A DNA stretch of 64,000 nt from JAJDAT01 sp964570665 (GCA_964570665.1 CAZMZH010000002.1:310001-374000); one strand, 5' to 3'; positions 43,315 to 50,791 are shown, counted from the stretch's first letter. Notes: generated from the sequence alone by a model not told the origin. Program-made: numbers and translations.

Positions 43315-43806
43315 ATGATGAGAAGGACGACTACCGTGGTTATCACGGCCTTGGCGTTTTTTGCGCTTACCTCAATTGCTGCCGCTAATGTTTCAACTTT
43401 AAAGGCTGGCCAATCGAGTGTGTGTGAAGACGCTTCTTGGATTATCTACAATGTAAGTGAAACCGATTCAACTAATGTCCAGTTTGATATTGGTCCTCAT
43501 GCTTACGGTTGGGGTAAATGGTATAAAAGAGACTTGCCACCTGGTGGGTATCAAACCAACGCTATTGCCGTTAAAACAGATTTTAAGAATAATGGCCCAG
43601 GAGTAGTTCAAGTTAACTGCCAACGTCAGCGTTTTGACCGCCATGACTGGAAAATTGATGCTGGTTCTGGTAAAACCTACCAAAGTGATTATCATATGGA
43701 CCATGTTCAACCTGGTACATATATTGAGCCTGGTTTAGGGTTGCCTGAGGGTACGGAAAGAGGAATTTTCTCTAACCAAAACCAAAAGCCTGAGTATCAA
43801 AGATAA
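43315..43806 (+). CDS. Small secreted protein of unknown function
   Basis: 163 residues from the first of two adjacent ATGs (43315 or 43318), preceded by a strong site (GAAAGGGGGAGA). Clear signal peptide (about 5-24, TTVVITALAFFALTSIAAA). The mature part, about 140 residues, has two Cys, likely strand-rich, with WIIYNVSETDSTNVQFDIG and VQVNCQRQRFDRHDWKI. The family is not recognised. Its own promoter-like sequence and a textbook terminator mark it as a stand-alone and possibly highly expressed gene within the cytoplasmic-protein array. Confidence 0.82.
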   Translation: MMRRTTTVVITALAFFALTSIAAANVSTLKAGQSSVCEDASWIIYNVSETDSTNVQFDIGPHAYGWGKWYKRDLPPGGYQTNAIAVKTDFKNNGPGVVQVNCQRQRFDRHDWKIDAGSGKTYQSDYHMDHVQPGTYIEPGLGLPEGTERGIFSNQNQKPEYQR

Positions 43807-43825
43807 GCCGAATTTAGTTCTATTA

Positions 43826-43860
43826 AAGCCGGAGGGGTTTTCCCCCTCCGGCTTTTTTTT
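43826..43860 (+). terminator. Strong intrinsic terminator
   Basis: GCCGGAGGGG (43828-43837) pairs perfectly with CCCCTCCGGC (43843-43852) over a 5-base loop and is followed by eight Ts; flanking As can extend the stem. It lies 20 bases after the stop of the small secreted protein gene. It is the strongest terminator seen in the window. Confidence 0.93.
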
Positions 43861-44525
43861 TGGCTTAAAAAATGGAAAGTCCTGAAATTTACAGTAAGGC
43901 TTTCTCTAAACTGTTTTAGTTGTGCTATCAGTGGAAATAAAAAAAACTAGATCGTTTCAGGTTAGGAAGATGGTATGTCAAAAGAAAAGGAACATGAAAC
44001 TTTTAAGCTTTGGAAGTTGTAGAAGAATAGAGGATCCTCTATGTTTAAAAATTTAATCTAATAATCGTTTTATAGTTTTTTGTGATTTTTTTAGCTTTTA
44101 CCGCTATTTAATGGATATTAAAGAGAGTTTTTTTAATATTGGTTTTTGAAATTTATTTTATAAAAGGCTAATTTTTTTTAAGATTGACCAATTTTGAATT
44201 TGTATTTGATTTTGTTTTCAGAGAAAAATAACATTATATTAAATACGAGAGGTTTAGTTATATAAATTATTAGCGAGCATTGTTTGCATCGAAACAGTAG
44301 GTTTTTGAAAGGTTTTTGCCTTGAAAATTGCTTTTGCTAATGTTACTTTATCTATATTCGATTTTAATTTTGATTGAATCTTTCTAGGGGAACACTCTGA
44401 TATTGGCATTAGTTTGTCTTGGGAAGTTTGGCTCTTTTGACTGAGAGTCGAAATGTTCTTTTTTCCGGGAAAACCGTCGATAGGGGTGTTTTTTTTTATT
44501 TTAAGCTAATTGTTTGGTTTTAATT
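43861..44525. other. Geneless AT-rich region with a 16-bp palindrome
   Basis: About 665 bases with no supportable gene. A 15-codon frame starts at ATG 43975 but has no further support. The one notable element is a perfect 16-bp palindrome at 44028-44043. The promoter for the Lcl_C array beginning at 44526 must lie here, but I could not pick a convincing -35/-10 pair. Confidence 0.5.
44028..44043. promoter_or_regulatory. Perfect 16-bp palindrome
   Basis: ATAGAGGATCCTCTAT is self-complementary over its whole length. It has no loop and no T-run, so it is more like a dimeric-regulator site than a terminator. It lies about 480 bases upstream of the first gene of the Lcl_C array. Confidence 0.35.
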
Positions 44526-44963
44526 ATGACTCAAGATTCAAGCTTTAAAGATAATAAAGATGGTACTGTTACCGACCTTGAAGAAGATCTTTGTTGGTGT
44601 AAAAAAGATTCAAGGGCAGAGCTTGAAAAGTGGCTCAATTGGGATGAAGCTATAGAGTATATGCGCGTATGTAACGAGCAAAAATACTTGGGTTTTGTGG
44701 ATTGGCGTATGCCGACTAAAAGTGAATTACGCTCTCTGCTAAAAAATAAGAAAGATTATCGTCAAATTTTTCTAAATGAACCCCCTAAAGCTGAACGTAA
44801 AGTGTCCGATTATAAATCGGGGGGAGAACAAAGTCTTTGGAGTTCCGAGACAAGATATGGTTCATATGCATGGAAATCATACTTTCCTTCTGGTAAAGAA
44901 GTATGTGTCGATCAAAGCGTTGCGACAACAGGCACTTCAGTTCGCTTAGTTCGAGATCTTTAA
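44526..44963 (+). CDS. Cytoplasmic single Lcl_C/DUF1566-domain protein
   Basis: 145 residues from ATG 44526 (an in-frame TTG at 44514 is less likely). One Lcl_C-type domain fills the protein: FKDNKDGTVTDLEEDLCWCK, KWLNWDEAIEYMRVCNEQKYLGFVDWRMPTKSELRSL (shown in part), LWSSETRY and TSVRLVRDL. No signal peptide. First of a closely spaced run of such genes (65 bases to the next). Function is unknown. Confidence 0.85.
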   Translation: MTQDSSFKDNKDGTVTDLEEDLCWCKKDSRAELEKWLNWDEAIEYMRVCNEQKYLGFVDWRMPTKSELRSLLKNKKDYRQIFLNEPPKAERKVSDYKSGGEQSLWSSETRYGSYAWKSYFPSGKEVCVDQSVATTGTSVRLVRDL

Positions 44964-45028
44964 TATAAACTTGATATTTTTTAAGAAGTTTAATAATAGC
45001 GCTATTTTTATAATCAATAGGTGACCTT

Positions 45029-45664
45029 ATGGTTGATGAAAATTTAACAGATCAAGGCGAAGATGAGCTTCATAAAGTCGACCAAACTCTGGATGATTCC
45101 GCGGAAAGCGAAGATTATGTAGTTGACGAGTGGGAAGGAGACGAAGATTGGGGCGAAGAGAGTGAGGATGAAGAGTCTCCAATAGAAACTGACGCCCCAA
45201 TTTATGTTGACAATGAAAATGGAACTATAAGCGATTCTCGTCATTTTATTATGTGGGCAAAAGCAGATTCATTTAAAGAATTTAATTACGGTATCAATTG
45301 GTATGAAGCTCATGATTACTGTGAAGCTTTAAACGAGAAAAAATTTGCGGGTTTTGACGATTGGAGATTACCAGGGTTTGACGAGGCTGTTACCTTGTTT
45401 TCTTTTGAAAAATCAAACTACGATAAAGACGATGCTGAGATTCATATTGATCCAATTTTTGAGTCAAATGGCGGTCATAATACTTGGACATACGACGAAA
45501 AACCGGATTACCACCAGTATGCTATGAAGTTTAGTTATATTACTGGAAATGAAATGTGGGAAAATAAAGATAATGAATATTCCCACGTCAGAGCTGTTCG
45601 GGACGAGCAAAAAGAGGATTGGGAACCTGAATGGAGAAAAGATTCTAAGAAATATGGCGGATAG
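45029..45664 (+). CDS. Acidic-tailed Lcl_C/DUF1566-domain protein
   Basis: 211 residues. The first 60 are strongly acidic and probably disordered (EWEGDEDWGEESEDEESP). Then comes one Lcl_C-type domain: YVDNENGTISDSRHFIMWAK (shown in part), NWYEAHDYCEALNEKKFAGFDDWRLPGFDEAVTLF (in part), HIDPIFES, TWTYDEKP and SHVRAVRDE. No export signal. The Thr-Trp-Thr of the usual WTS motif is kept. Confidence 0.85.
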   Translation: MVDENLTDQGEDELHKVDQTLDDSAESEDYVVDEWEGDEDWGEESEDEESPIETDAPIYVDNENGTISDSRHFIMWAKADSFKEFNYGINWYEAHDYCEALNEKKFAGFDDWRLPGFDEAVTLFSFEKSNYDKDDAEIHIDPIFESNGGHNTWTYDEKPDYHQYAMKFSYITGNEMWENKDNEYSHVRAVRDEQKEDWEPEWRKDSKKYGG

Positions 45665-45743
45665 TTTCATGTTAATTGAAATTATTAAGCGATAAGCTTT
45701 ATTAATTTTTCAAATTAAAAAAGATTTTTTCGGAATATAGAGT

Positions 45744-45962
45744 ATGAGTAATTACATGATTTTTGGGAAAAGAGATTGCCCGCATACTCAGAAGGCGCTG
45801 GCTGATTATAAAAAAGAGTTAAAATCTTTTATGTTTATAGATGTCGATAATAACCCACGGGGTTTAGAACAATTATTGGAATATTCTAATGGGAAATATA
45901 TTGTGCCAGTGATTGTGAATGTTGACGAAGGAAACGTGGAGATTGGCTACACAGGGGATTGA
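45744..45962 (+). CDS. Glutaredoxin-like small protein
   Basis: 72 residues with a glutaredoxin-type thioredoxin fold: YMIFGKRDCPHTQKALADYK gives the beta-alpha start with a single active Cys (Cys-Pro-His-Thr in place of Cys-Pro-x-Cys), and VPVIV supplies the cis-Pro strand. A monothiol form could act in glutathione or persulfide chemistry, or bind an iron-sulfur cluster. It resembles small UXX-star-type glutaredoxin relatives, which I cannot confirm. It sits inside the Lcl_C array with 79 and 105 bases on its sides. Confidence 0.75.
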   Translation: MSNYMIFGKRDCPHTQKALADYKKELKSFMFIDVDNNPRGLEQLLEYSNGKYIVPVIVNVDEGNVEIGYTGD

Positions 45963-46067
45963 TTCCGATTTGAATTATATTTTTTGCGAATAGTAGAAGA
46001 TTATGAAAAAACTTTTTGACATTATATCTGAGGTTTTTTTAGACTTTAAAGTGGAGGGTGAGTTTGG

Positions 46068-46571
46068 ATGAGCGATTTGCCAGAAGTAAAAAAAACCGAC
46101 GAACAAATTGAAAAGGTTGAAGACGAGGGTCCTAAACGATTTGTCCCAAAAGGACCGTTCGTGATTTACGATACAGAAACGGGGATTTCATGGCTCAAAA
46201 AAGATTCCTGGCAAGATAAAGGAAAGTTTTTTAATTGGCATGAATCTAGAGATTACGCGGATACAAAATGTATTCGAAAGATTGGTAAATTTGAGGATTG
46301 GAGATTGCCTTTAGCCGATGAAGCGCAAACTTTATTTGTTAAAGACAAAGAAATTGTTGGCAAAGGAGGAGTGAGTCTCCACTTAGATCCCGCTTTCCCT
46401 GAAGGGGCATTTAAGACTTGTTGGGTTGCTGGCGATACTTCGACTAAAAGACCTCGCTTTGATTATTCCGATGGGAAGCTATTAACAGCCGAAGAATATA
46501 GTTTTGGAAGCGTTCGATTATGTCGGAAAGATGCTGTTGGTAAAGCGCGCCGTTCCTTAAAGCGTGGATAG
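46068..46571 (+). CDS. Lcl_C/DUF1566-domain protein with acidic N-terminus
   Basis: 167 residues; ATG with GGAGGG upstream. A charged N-terminus (1-25) precedes one Lcl_C-type domain: FVIYDTETGISWLKKDSW, KFFNWHESRDYADTKC, FEDWRLPLADEAQTLF, LHLDPAFPEGAFKTCWVAGD and SVRLCRK. The NGDGT loop is replaced by a shorter turn, so it is one of the more divergent copies. Cytoplasmic by sequence. Ends 23 bases before the next copy. Confidence 0.82.
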   Translation: MSDLPEVKKTDEQIEKVEDEGPKRFVPKGPFVIYDTETGISWLKKDSWQDKGKFFNWHESRDYADTKCIRKIGKFEDWRLPLADEAQTLFVKDKEIVGKGGVSLHLDPAFPEGAFKTCWVAGDTSTKRPRFDYSDGKLLTAEEYSFGSVRLCRKDAVGKARRSLKRG

Positions 46572-46594
46572 TAAAAAATTAAAGATTGCATTCA

Positions 46595-47044
46595 ATGACA
46601 AGTTCCAACGATTCTAATTCGCAACGATTTATTGATTGCGACGAAAATACTATTTTTGATGTTAAGACCCGATTAATGTGGTTTAAAAAAGATACTTGGC
46701 AGCTAAGCGGCAAGTGGTTGAGTTGGGTACAATGTCGAGAGTTCTCCGAAGAGCAAAACAAAAATAAGGTTTCAGGTTTTTCTAACTGGAGGATTCCCAC
46801 AACTCAGGAAGCAAAGAGTATTTACGAAAAAAGCCAATCAAATAAGGATCATATGGGGCAGATTGCCTGGTTGAATAATGCATTCGCTCCTGGTTTTGGT
46901 TTTTTGTGTTGGACAAGCGATGTTAGAAATAAGATTCAAGCGGTTAGGTTTAGCTATAGAAAAGGCGGAACTATGTACGACGATGTTTATAGAACGTCTC
47001 GAGGCTCTACTCGTTTAGTGAGGAATTTACAAAAAGACGAATGA
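46595..47044 (+). CDS. Lcl_C/DUF1566-domain protein
   Basis: 149 residues from ATG 46595 (TTG at 46586 also in frame). Single Lcl_C-type domain: RFIDCDENTIFDVKTRLMWFKKDTW (shown in part), WLSWVQCREFSEEQN, GFSNWRIPTTQEAKSIY, AFAPGFGFLCWTSDVR and STRLVRNL. No export signal. Thirteen bases separate it from the next gene, so co-translation is likely. Confidence 0.85.
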   Translation: MTSSNDSNSQRFIDCDENTIFDVKTRLMWFKKDTWQLSGKWLSWVQCREFSEEQNKNKVSGFSNWRIPTTQEAKSIYEKSQSNKDHMGQIAWLNNAFAPGFGFLCWTSDVRNKIQAVRFSYRKGGTMYDDVYRTSRGSTRLVRNLQKDE

Positions 47045-47057
47045 AAAAGAGGATAGT

Positions 47058-47966
47058 TTGGAAATAAAACAGAAAAATAGATTTGTCGATAATGGAGACG
47101 GTACGGTAACAGATATTGAATCGTCTTTGATATGGACTAAAGGGGATTCCTGGTTAGACCTGGAAAGATACATCACTTGGGCAGAAGCTCAAGAATATGT
47201 TCAAAAAAAGAATGATGAGAAATTGTCTGGCTATTCAGACTGGCGTGTTCCTAACGCTAAAGAAGCTAAAACCCTTTATGTTTATGAGTCGATAAATACG
47301 GACAAAGATGGGTGTGAAGTTCATATCGATAAATCGTTTTCTTCAGGCTGTGGATACACTACTTGGACTAGCGAAACGCGCGCGGCGAAACAAGCAATGG
47401 GCTTTGATTTTCGCGATGACTATGAATATTGGTTGGATAAAGATCACGATTCTTCATCAAGTAATGTGCGATTAGTACGAAGCGCTGGCGCTGAAAACTC
47501 GATGTTAATTTCCGTTGACGATGGTCAAGGGGGTGTCGAAGAAATTAGTCGTTTTGTGGATAATCGAGACGGCACCATTAGCGATCTGCAAACTAACCTT
47601 ATGTGGGTAAAGCTTGACTCGCTTTTAGAGCTAGATAAATGGGTTAGCTGGGATGAAGCAAAAGTTTATGTTAAAGAATTATGCAGAAATAAATTTGCTA
47701 AATTTACTGATTGGCGGATGCCAACCAAAAAAGAGGCCTTGAGTATATATTGTCCTGGTCATGCAAACACCGATGTTTATGGAGATACAGTTTATTTACC
47801 GAAGCTGTTCCCCGCAGGTTGTGGCGTCACTACTTGGACAAGAACGTTAAATAAAAACGATGAACATTTGGCTATGCGGGTATTTTACTATAATGGCGAT
47901 TTTAAATGGTACAAACGAGGGCTCCGAAGTCACGGGGTAAGACCTGTTCGTCTTATAAAAGGATAA
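47058..47966 (+). CDS. Tandem double Lcl_C/DUF1566-domain protein
   Basis: 302 residues from TTG 47058. Two full Lcl_C-type domains in tandem: about 6-150 (RFVDNGDGTVTDIESSLIW, YSDWRVPNAKEAKTLY, YTTWTSETRA, SNVRLVRS) and about 165-302 (RFVDNRDGTISDLQTNLMW, FTDWRMPTKKEALSIY, TTWTRTL, VRPVRLIKG). The copies resemble each other and neighbouring genes, indicating duplication within the locus. No signal peptide. Ends 13 bases before the next copy. Confidence 0.85.
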   Translation: MEIKQKNRFVDNGDGTVTDIESSLIWTKGDSWLDLERYITWAEAQEYVQKKNDEKLSGYSDWRVPNAKEAKTLYVYESINTDKDGCEVHIDKSFSSGCGYTTWTSETRAAKQAMGFDFRDDYEYWLDKDHDSSSSNVRLVRSAGAENSMLISVDDGQGGVEEISRFVDNRDGTISDLQTNLMWVKLDSLLELDKWVSWDEAKVYVKELCRNKFAKFTDWRMPTKKEALSIYCPGHANTDVYGDTVYLPKLFPAGCGVTTWTRTLNKNDEHLAMRVFYYNGDFKWYKRGLRSHGVRPVRLIKG

Positions 47967-47979
47967 ATTTTTTAGAATT

Positions 47980-48402
47980 ATGGAAAAAAGGTTCACAGAT
48001 AACGGAGATGGTACAGTTACGGATCACGAAATGAAGTTGATGTGGAAGCAAACTGACGGTTTTCAGGACGATGGGGAGTTTATGAATTGGTATGATTCGC
48101 AGAAATATTTGAGAAATTTAAATATTGATAACTTTGCGGACTTTAACGATTGGAGGCTCCCAACTTTAGAAGAAGCTCAAAGTCTTTACGATCCTGATAG
48201 GCGAATTCGCGATATGGATAGGTTCGAAATTTATATCGATTCTAGTTTTTCTCCAGGAGGTTCATATACGCTATGGACTAGCGATGAAAGGCCTTTTGAA
48301 AACGCAGTCGTTTTCTATTATAGATATGGATATGAGGACCTTGCTCAGAAATTTGGCGCTTATAATAAATGTAGCGTTCGCGCCGTTCGTTTAGTTGAAT
48401 AA
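47980..48402 (+). CDS. Lcl_C/DUF1566-domain protein
   Basis: 140 residues, the most compact copy: the domain starts at residue 4 (RFTDNGDGTVTDHEMKLMWK) and ends at the last residue (SVRAVRLVE). Between them are EFMNWYDSQKYLRNLN, FNDWRLPTLEEAQSLY, IYIDSSFSPGGSYTLWTSDE and a YYRYGYED segment. Cytoplasmic by sequence. It shows the boundaries of the repeated unit, about 137 residues. Confidence 0.87.
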   Translation: MEKRFTDNGDGTVTDHEMKLMWKQTDGFQDDGEFMNWYDSQKYLRNLNIDNFADFNDWRLPTLEEAQSLYDPDRRIRDMDRFEIYIDSSFSPGGSYTLWTSDERPFENAVVFYYRYGYEDLAQKFGAYNKCSVRAVRLVE

Positions 48403-48450
48403 TGGTGATTTTTTAAAAGATCTATCAATTTTTAAAAAAGGAAATAAACC

Positions 48451-49191
48451 ATCGAATCTTATCGCTTAATAAATCCGCAGGAGAGTCAGAATTCGGTTCT
48501 CACTTATAGGTTTGAAGAAGAGGATTTTGAAAATCTCTATGTTTTGGAAGACTATTATCACACTAATCCATTTTGCGATTATCAAAACGCATTAATTTCA
48601 TTTAGGGATAGTGAAAAACCAGATAATCGAATTTCTTTTTTACTTGGATTCAAAAAGACATATACGCTTCCTCCGAATCAGCCTACATTGACCAATGTTC
48701 AAACAGAAATTGTAAAACGTTTTGTAAAAGAGATTCCAGAAGAACTAATGGTTTTATTTAAACAACGTTATTTTGAGGCAAAAGCTTACGGTGAGAAAAA
48801 CCCTATGTCCTATTTAGAATTTGAATCTGGACGATTTTTCACTTTTGTTGAACTTTTTCCAAAAGCCAATAAACCGATTGAGTTTTCGTTAGATAGCGCT
48901 CAATACTTAATTGAAGACTCTTATGATATTGATCCTAATAATAAAAATCGAACTGTTAAGCTGGCGTTTTTTAAGCTGGATTTAGAAGAAGAAAACAAAC
49001 CGCCTATCTTTAATTATGCTTATTATTTTAATGAAGACCTAAGAGTGGCGGAAGATAAAAAAATTCCGGATGATCACAGCGCTTTAGTTGTTGCGTTGAA
49101 TGCCTCTATTCCAAACTTACGAAATATGTTGAAAGATCGTTACCGGGAAGCAAAAAGTCTTGGCGAAGAATTATTGCGAAAAAGCGCTTAA
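48451..49191 (+). CDS. Protein of unknown function, probable ATC start
   Basis: 246 residues if translation begins at ATC 48451, eight bases after AAGGA; the frame has a stop at 48445-48447 and no ATG, GTG or TTG until TTG 48544. The intervening stretch (ESYRLINPQESQNSVLTYRF) reads like real coding sequence. The product has mixed helices and strands, no signal peptide, and two similar segments near residues 90-115 and 205-235 (IPEELMVLFKQRYFEAKAYGE and IPNLRNMLKDRYREAKSLGE; first shown in part). This hints at an internal repeat. The family is not recognised. It is 48 bases behind the last Lcl_C gene, thus probably in the same operon. Confidence 0.65.
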   Translation: MESYRLINPQESQNSVLTYRFEEEDFENLYVLEDYYHTNPFCDYQNALISFRDSEKPDNRISFLLGFKKTYTLPPNQPTLTNVQTEIVKRFVKEIPEELMVLFKQRYFEAKAYGEKNPMSYLEFESGRFFTFVELFPKANKPIEFSLDSAQYLIEDSYDIDPNNKNRTVKLAFFKLDLEEENKPPIFNYAYYFNEDLRVAEDKKIPDDHSALVVALNASIPNLRNMLKDRYREAKSLGEELLRKSA

Positions 49192-49293
49192 AAAATAGTT
49201 TTAAAAATTTTAGTAATATTTTTTCATAAACTTAATTGGTTATTTCTTTTATGAAAAATCGATTTAGACAATTTAATCTTTACGAGAAATGTT

Positions 49294-49854
49294 ATGTCAT
49301 CAAAGACTAGAAAAGTTAAAAAAGTTCAGGCGAGACACATTTTAGTTTCCAGTAAGGAATTGGCTCTTGATCTTAAGAAAAAATACGAAGATGGCGAAGA
49401 CTTTGCCGAGTTAGCTCAACAAAATAGCGAATGCCCTTCAAAAAAGCGAGGAGGCGATTTAGGTTGGTTTGGAAAGGGAGCTATGGTACGGCCTTTTGAA
49501 GTGGCTGCGTTTTCCGCAGAAGAAGGCTCGGTTACCGATCCGGTTAAAACTGAATTTGGTTGGCATTTGATTTATGTTTATGAAGTTAAAGAAGATGCAG
49601 ATCCTGATGCAGGACCTCCAACTGGCGACGAAGATGCCGATGAAAAGACTTTACGCTTGGTAGCTGAAAATTACGCTCATGAGTTTATGATGCTAGGTTA
49701 TTCTAGTAAAAAAGTTCTCAGTCTTTTTACAAGCCAGCACTTTAAATCTGCGAATGTTGTTTATAATATTCTTGGTAAAGATATTATTAATGAAATAATT
49801 GCCAAGGTTTATGGAGTTAAAATTGAGAAAAAACAGGAAGATTCTGGCGAATAG
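49294..49854 (+). CDS. Parvulin-type peptidyl-prolyl isomerase, cytoplasmic
   Basis: 186 residues. Rotamase (parvulin/SurA-like) domain at about 5-105: VQARHILVSSKELALDLKKK, FAELAQQNSECPSKKRGGDLGWFGKGAMV (shown in part), FEVAAFSAEEGSVTDPVKTEFGWHLI (in part). A C-terminal helical part of about 70 residues is not recognised. There is no signal peptide, so the enzyme would act in the cytoplasm. Last gene of the plus-strand array; it might fold the array's Lcl_C proteins, an inference from position. Confidence 0.88.
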   Translation: MSSKTRKVKKVQARHILVSSKELALDLKKKYEDGEDFAELAQQNSECPSKKRGGDLGWFGKGAMVRPFEVAAFSAEEGSVTDPVKTEFGWHLIYVYEVKEDADPDAGPPTGDEDADEKTLRLVAENYAHEFMMLGYSSKKVLSLFTSQHFKSANVVYNILGKDIINEIIAKVYGVKIEKKQEDSGE

Positions 49855-50047
49855 TTAATTTCAAATTAATCGTTATTTTCTTTTGTTTTTTTAATACTTT
49901 TCATCGTTTCTTCCCCCTTTCAATTGCCCACCAAGTTTCTTACCTTTTTTATTTTTCATAATTCAAAAAATAGCATTGAACCTAAAAATACGGAACAAAC
50001 TCCTGTGCGTATTTTCTAGAATTAAAATCTTTAGATTTTAGAAAAAA

Positions 50048-50437
50048 TTAAGAAGAAATTAAGTCGAGTCTTCGTAAGGTTGGGGAACCGAAGGGCGGAA
50101 GGTTTAAAATACGTCCATTTTTTATAGTTTTTAGGGCAAAGGCGACCATTGCCTCATAATCTTTCATTCTTTCCCTAAAAAACTGAATTGAATCCAAACA
50201 AATCTTTTTTGTTTTTTTTATTTTTTGAACAGTTTGCTGGTGGAGTTTAATTAGTTGAATCTCTTTTTCTTTTAATAGATGTAGGTTATTTCCTAAGGTC
50301 TTCCTTTTTTGTTTTATAAAGCTTCTAAAAGTTCTCAATGGATCAAGGTTTGAAGCAATGGAAGATTTCTCGGGCACCGCTTCATCTATCCTTTGTGAAT
50401 TTAAAAGCTTATCGACTTCATTTTGATCAAGATCCAT
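50048..50437 (-). CDS. Small helical protein with a FliM-like N-terminal motif
   Basis: 129 residues, no signal. The N-terminus MDLDQNEVDKLLNSQ resembles the CheY-binding start of the flagellar switch protein FliM (LSQDEIDALL pattern). The rest is a basic coiled coil (about 38-100, FIKQKRKTLGNNLHLLKEKE) and a short Pro-containing tail, with none of FliM's CheC-like or SpoA domains. Not otherwise recognised. A 14-bp inverted repeat lies about 30 bases before its ATG in the presumed leader. Monocistronic by spacing. Confidence 0.6.
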   Translation of the reverse strand: MDLDQNEVDKLLNSQRIDEAVPEKSSIASNLDPLRTFRSFIKQKRKTLGNNLHLLKEKEIQLIKLHQQTVQKIKKTKKICLDSIQFFRERMKDYEAMVAFALKTIKNGRILNLPPFGSPTLRRLDLISS

Positions 50438-50467
50438 TTTTTCTCTAAAATCAAAAATTTTTACAAT

Positions 50468-50501
50468 CGTTCAATCGGACCAATTTAGGTCCGATTGAAC
50501 G
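50468..50501. promoter_or_regulatory. 14-bp inverted repeat in leader of the small helical protein gene
   Basis: CGTTCAATCGGACC (50468-50481) and GGTCCGATTGAACG (50488-50501) are exactly complementary around a six-base AT loop. On the minus strand the hairpin ends about 30 bases before the ATG at 50437, with no immediate T-run. It could be an operator, a 5' RNA hairpin or an attenuator. Confidence 0.5.
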
Positions 50502-50755
50502 TTAGGGTCGACGAGGGGGGTTGCCAACCCTTCATGCAAAAAATTAAAAAAATATGAAATTTCACAGGTAAGTTACTTAGTTTAAGTTCTTGGGTAATCA
50601 TTAGTTTTTGTAAACTATCTATTGGTAAGCATTTTCTGTTCCAAAACTTTCAACGGTTTTTTTGTTTTTTAAGTCCTATTAATTCAATGGATTTTGGTTT
50701 TTGTTCTTGAGGGACCAGAAAAAGTAGTGAAGTTTTTGGAATTGATAAGACGGGA

Positions 50756-50791
50756 TGTCTCAAAATGAAACTTTCGGGGCACTTTGAGACA
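50756..50791 (-). terminator. Possible 3' hairpin after the TPR gene
   Basis: TGTCTCAAA (50756-50764) and TTTGAGACA (50783-50791) form a 9-bp stem with an 18-base loop that itself contains GAAACTTTC. It is placed just after the minus-strand TPR gene. There is no U-run, so it is not a standard intrinsic terminator. Confidence 0.3.

Noticed and set aside
43975..44022. 15-codon frame in the geneless stretch
   Set aside because: Too short, with no promoter or conservation evidence available.
44390..44430. Sigma-54-like TTGGCATTAGTTTGTC
   Set aside because: The -24 half fits, but the position of the invariant GC holds TC.
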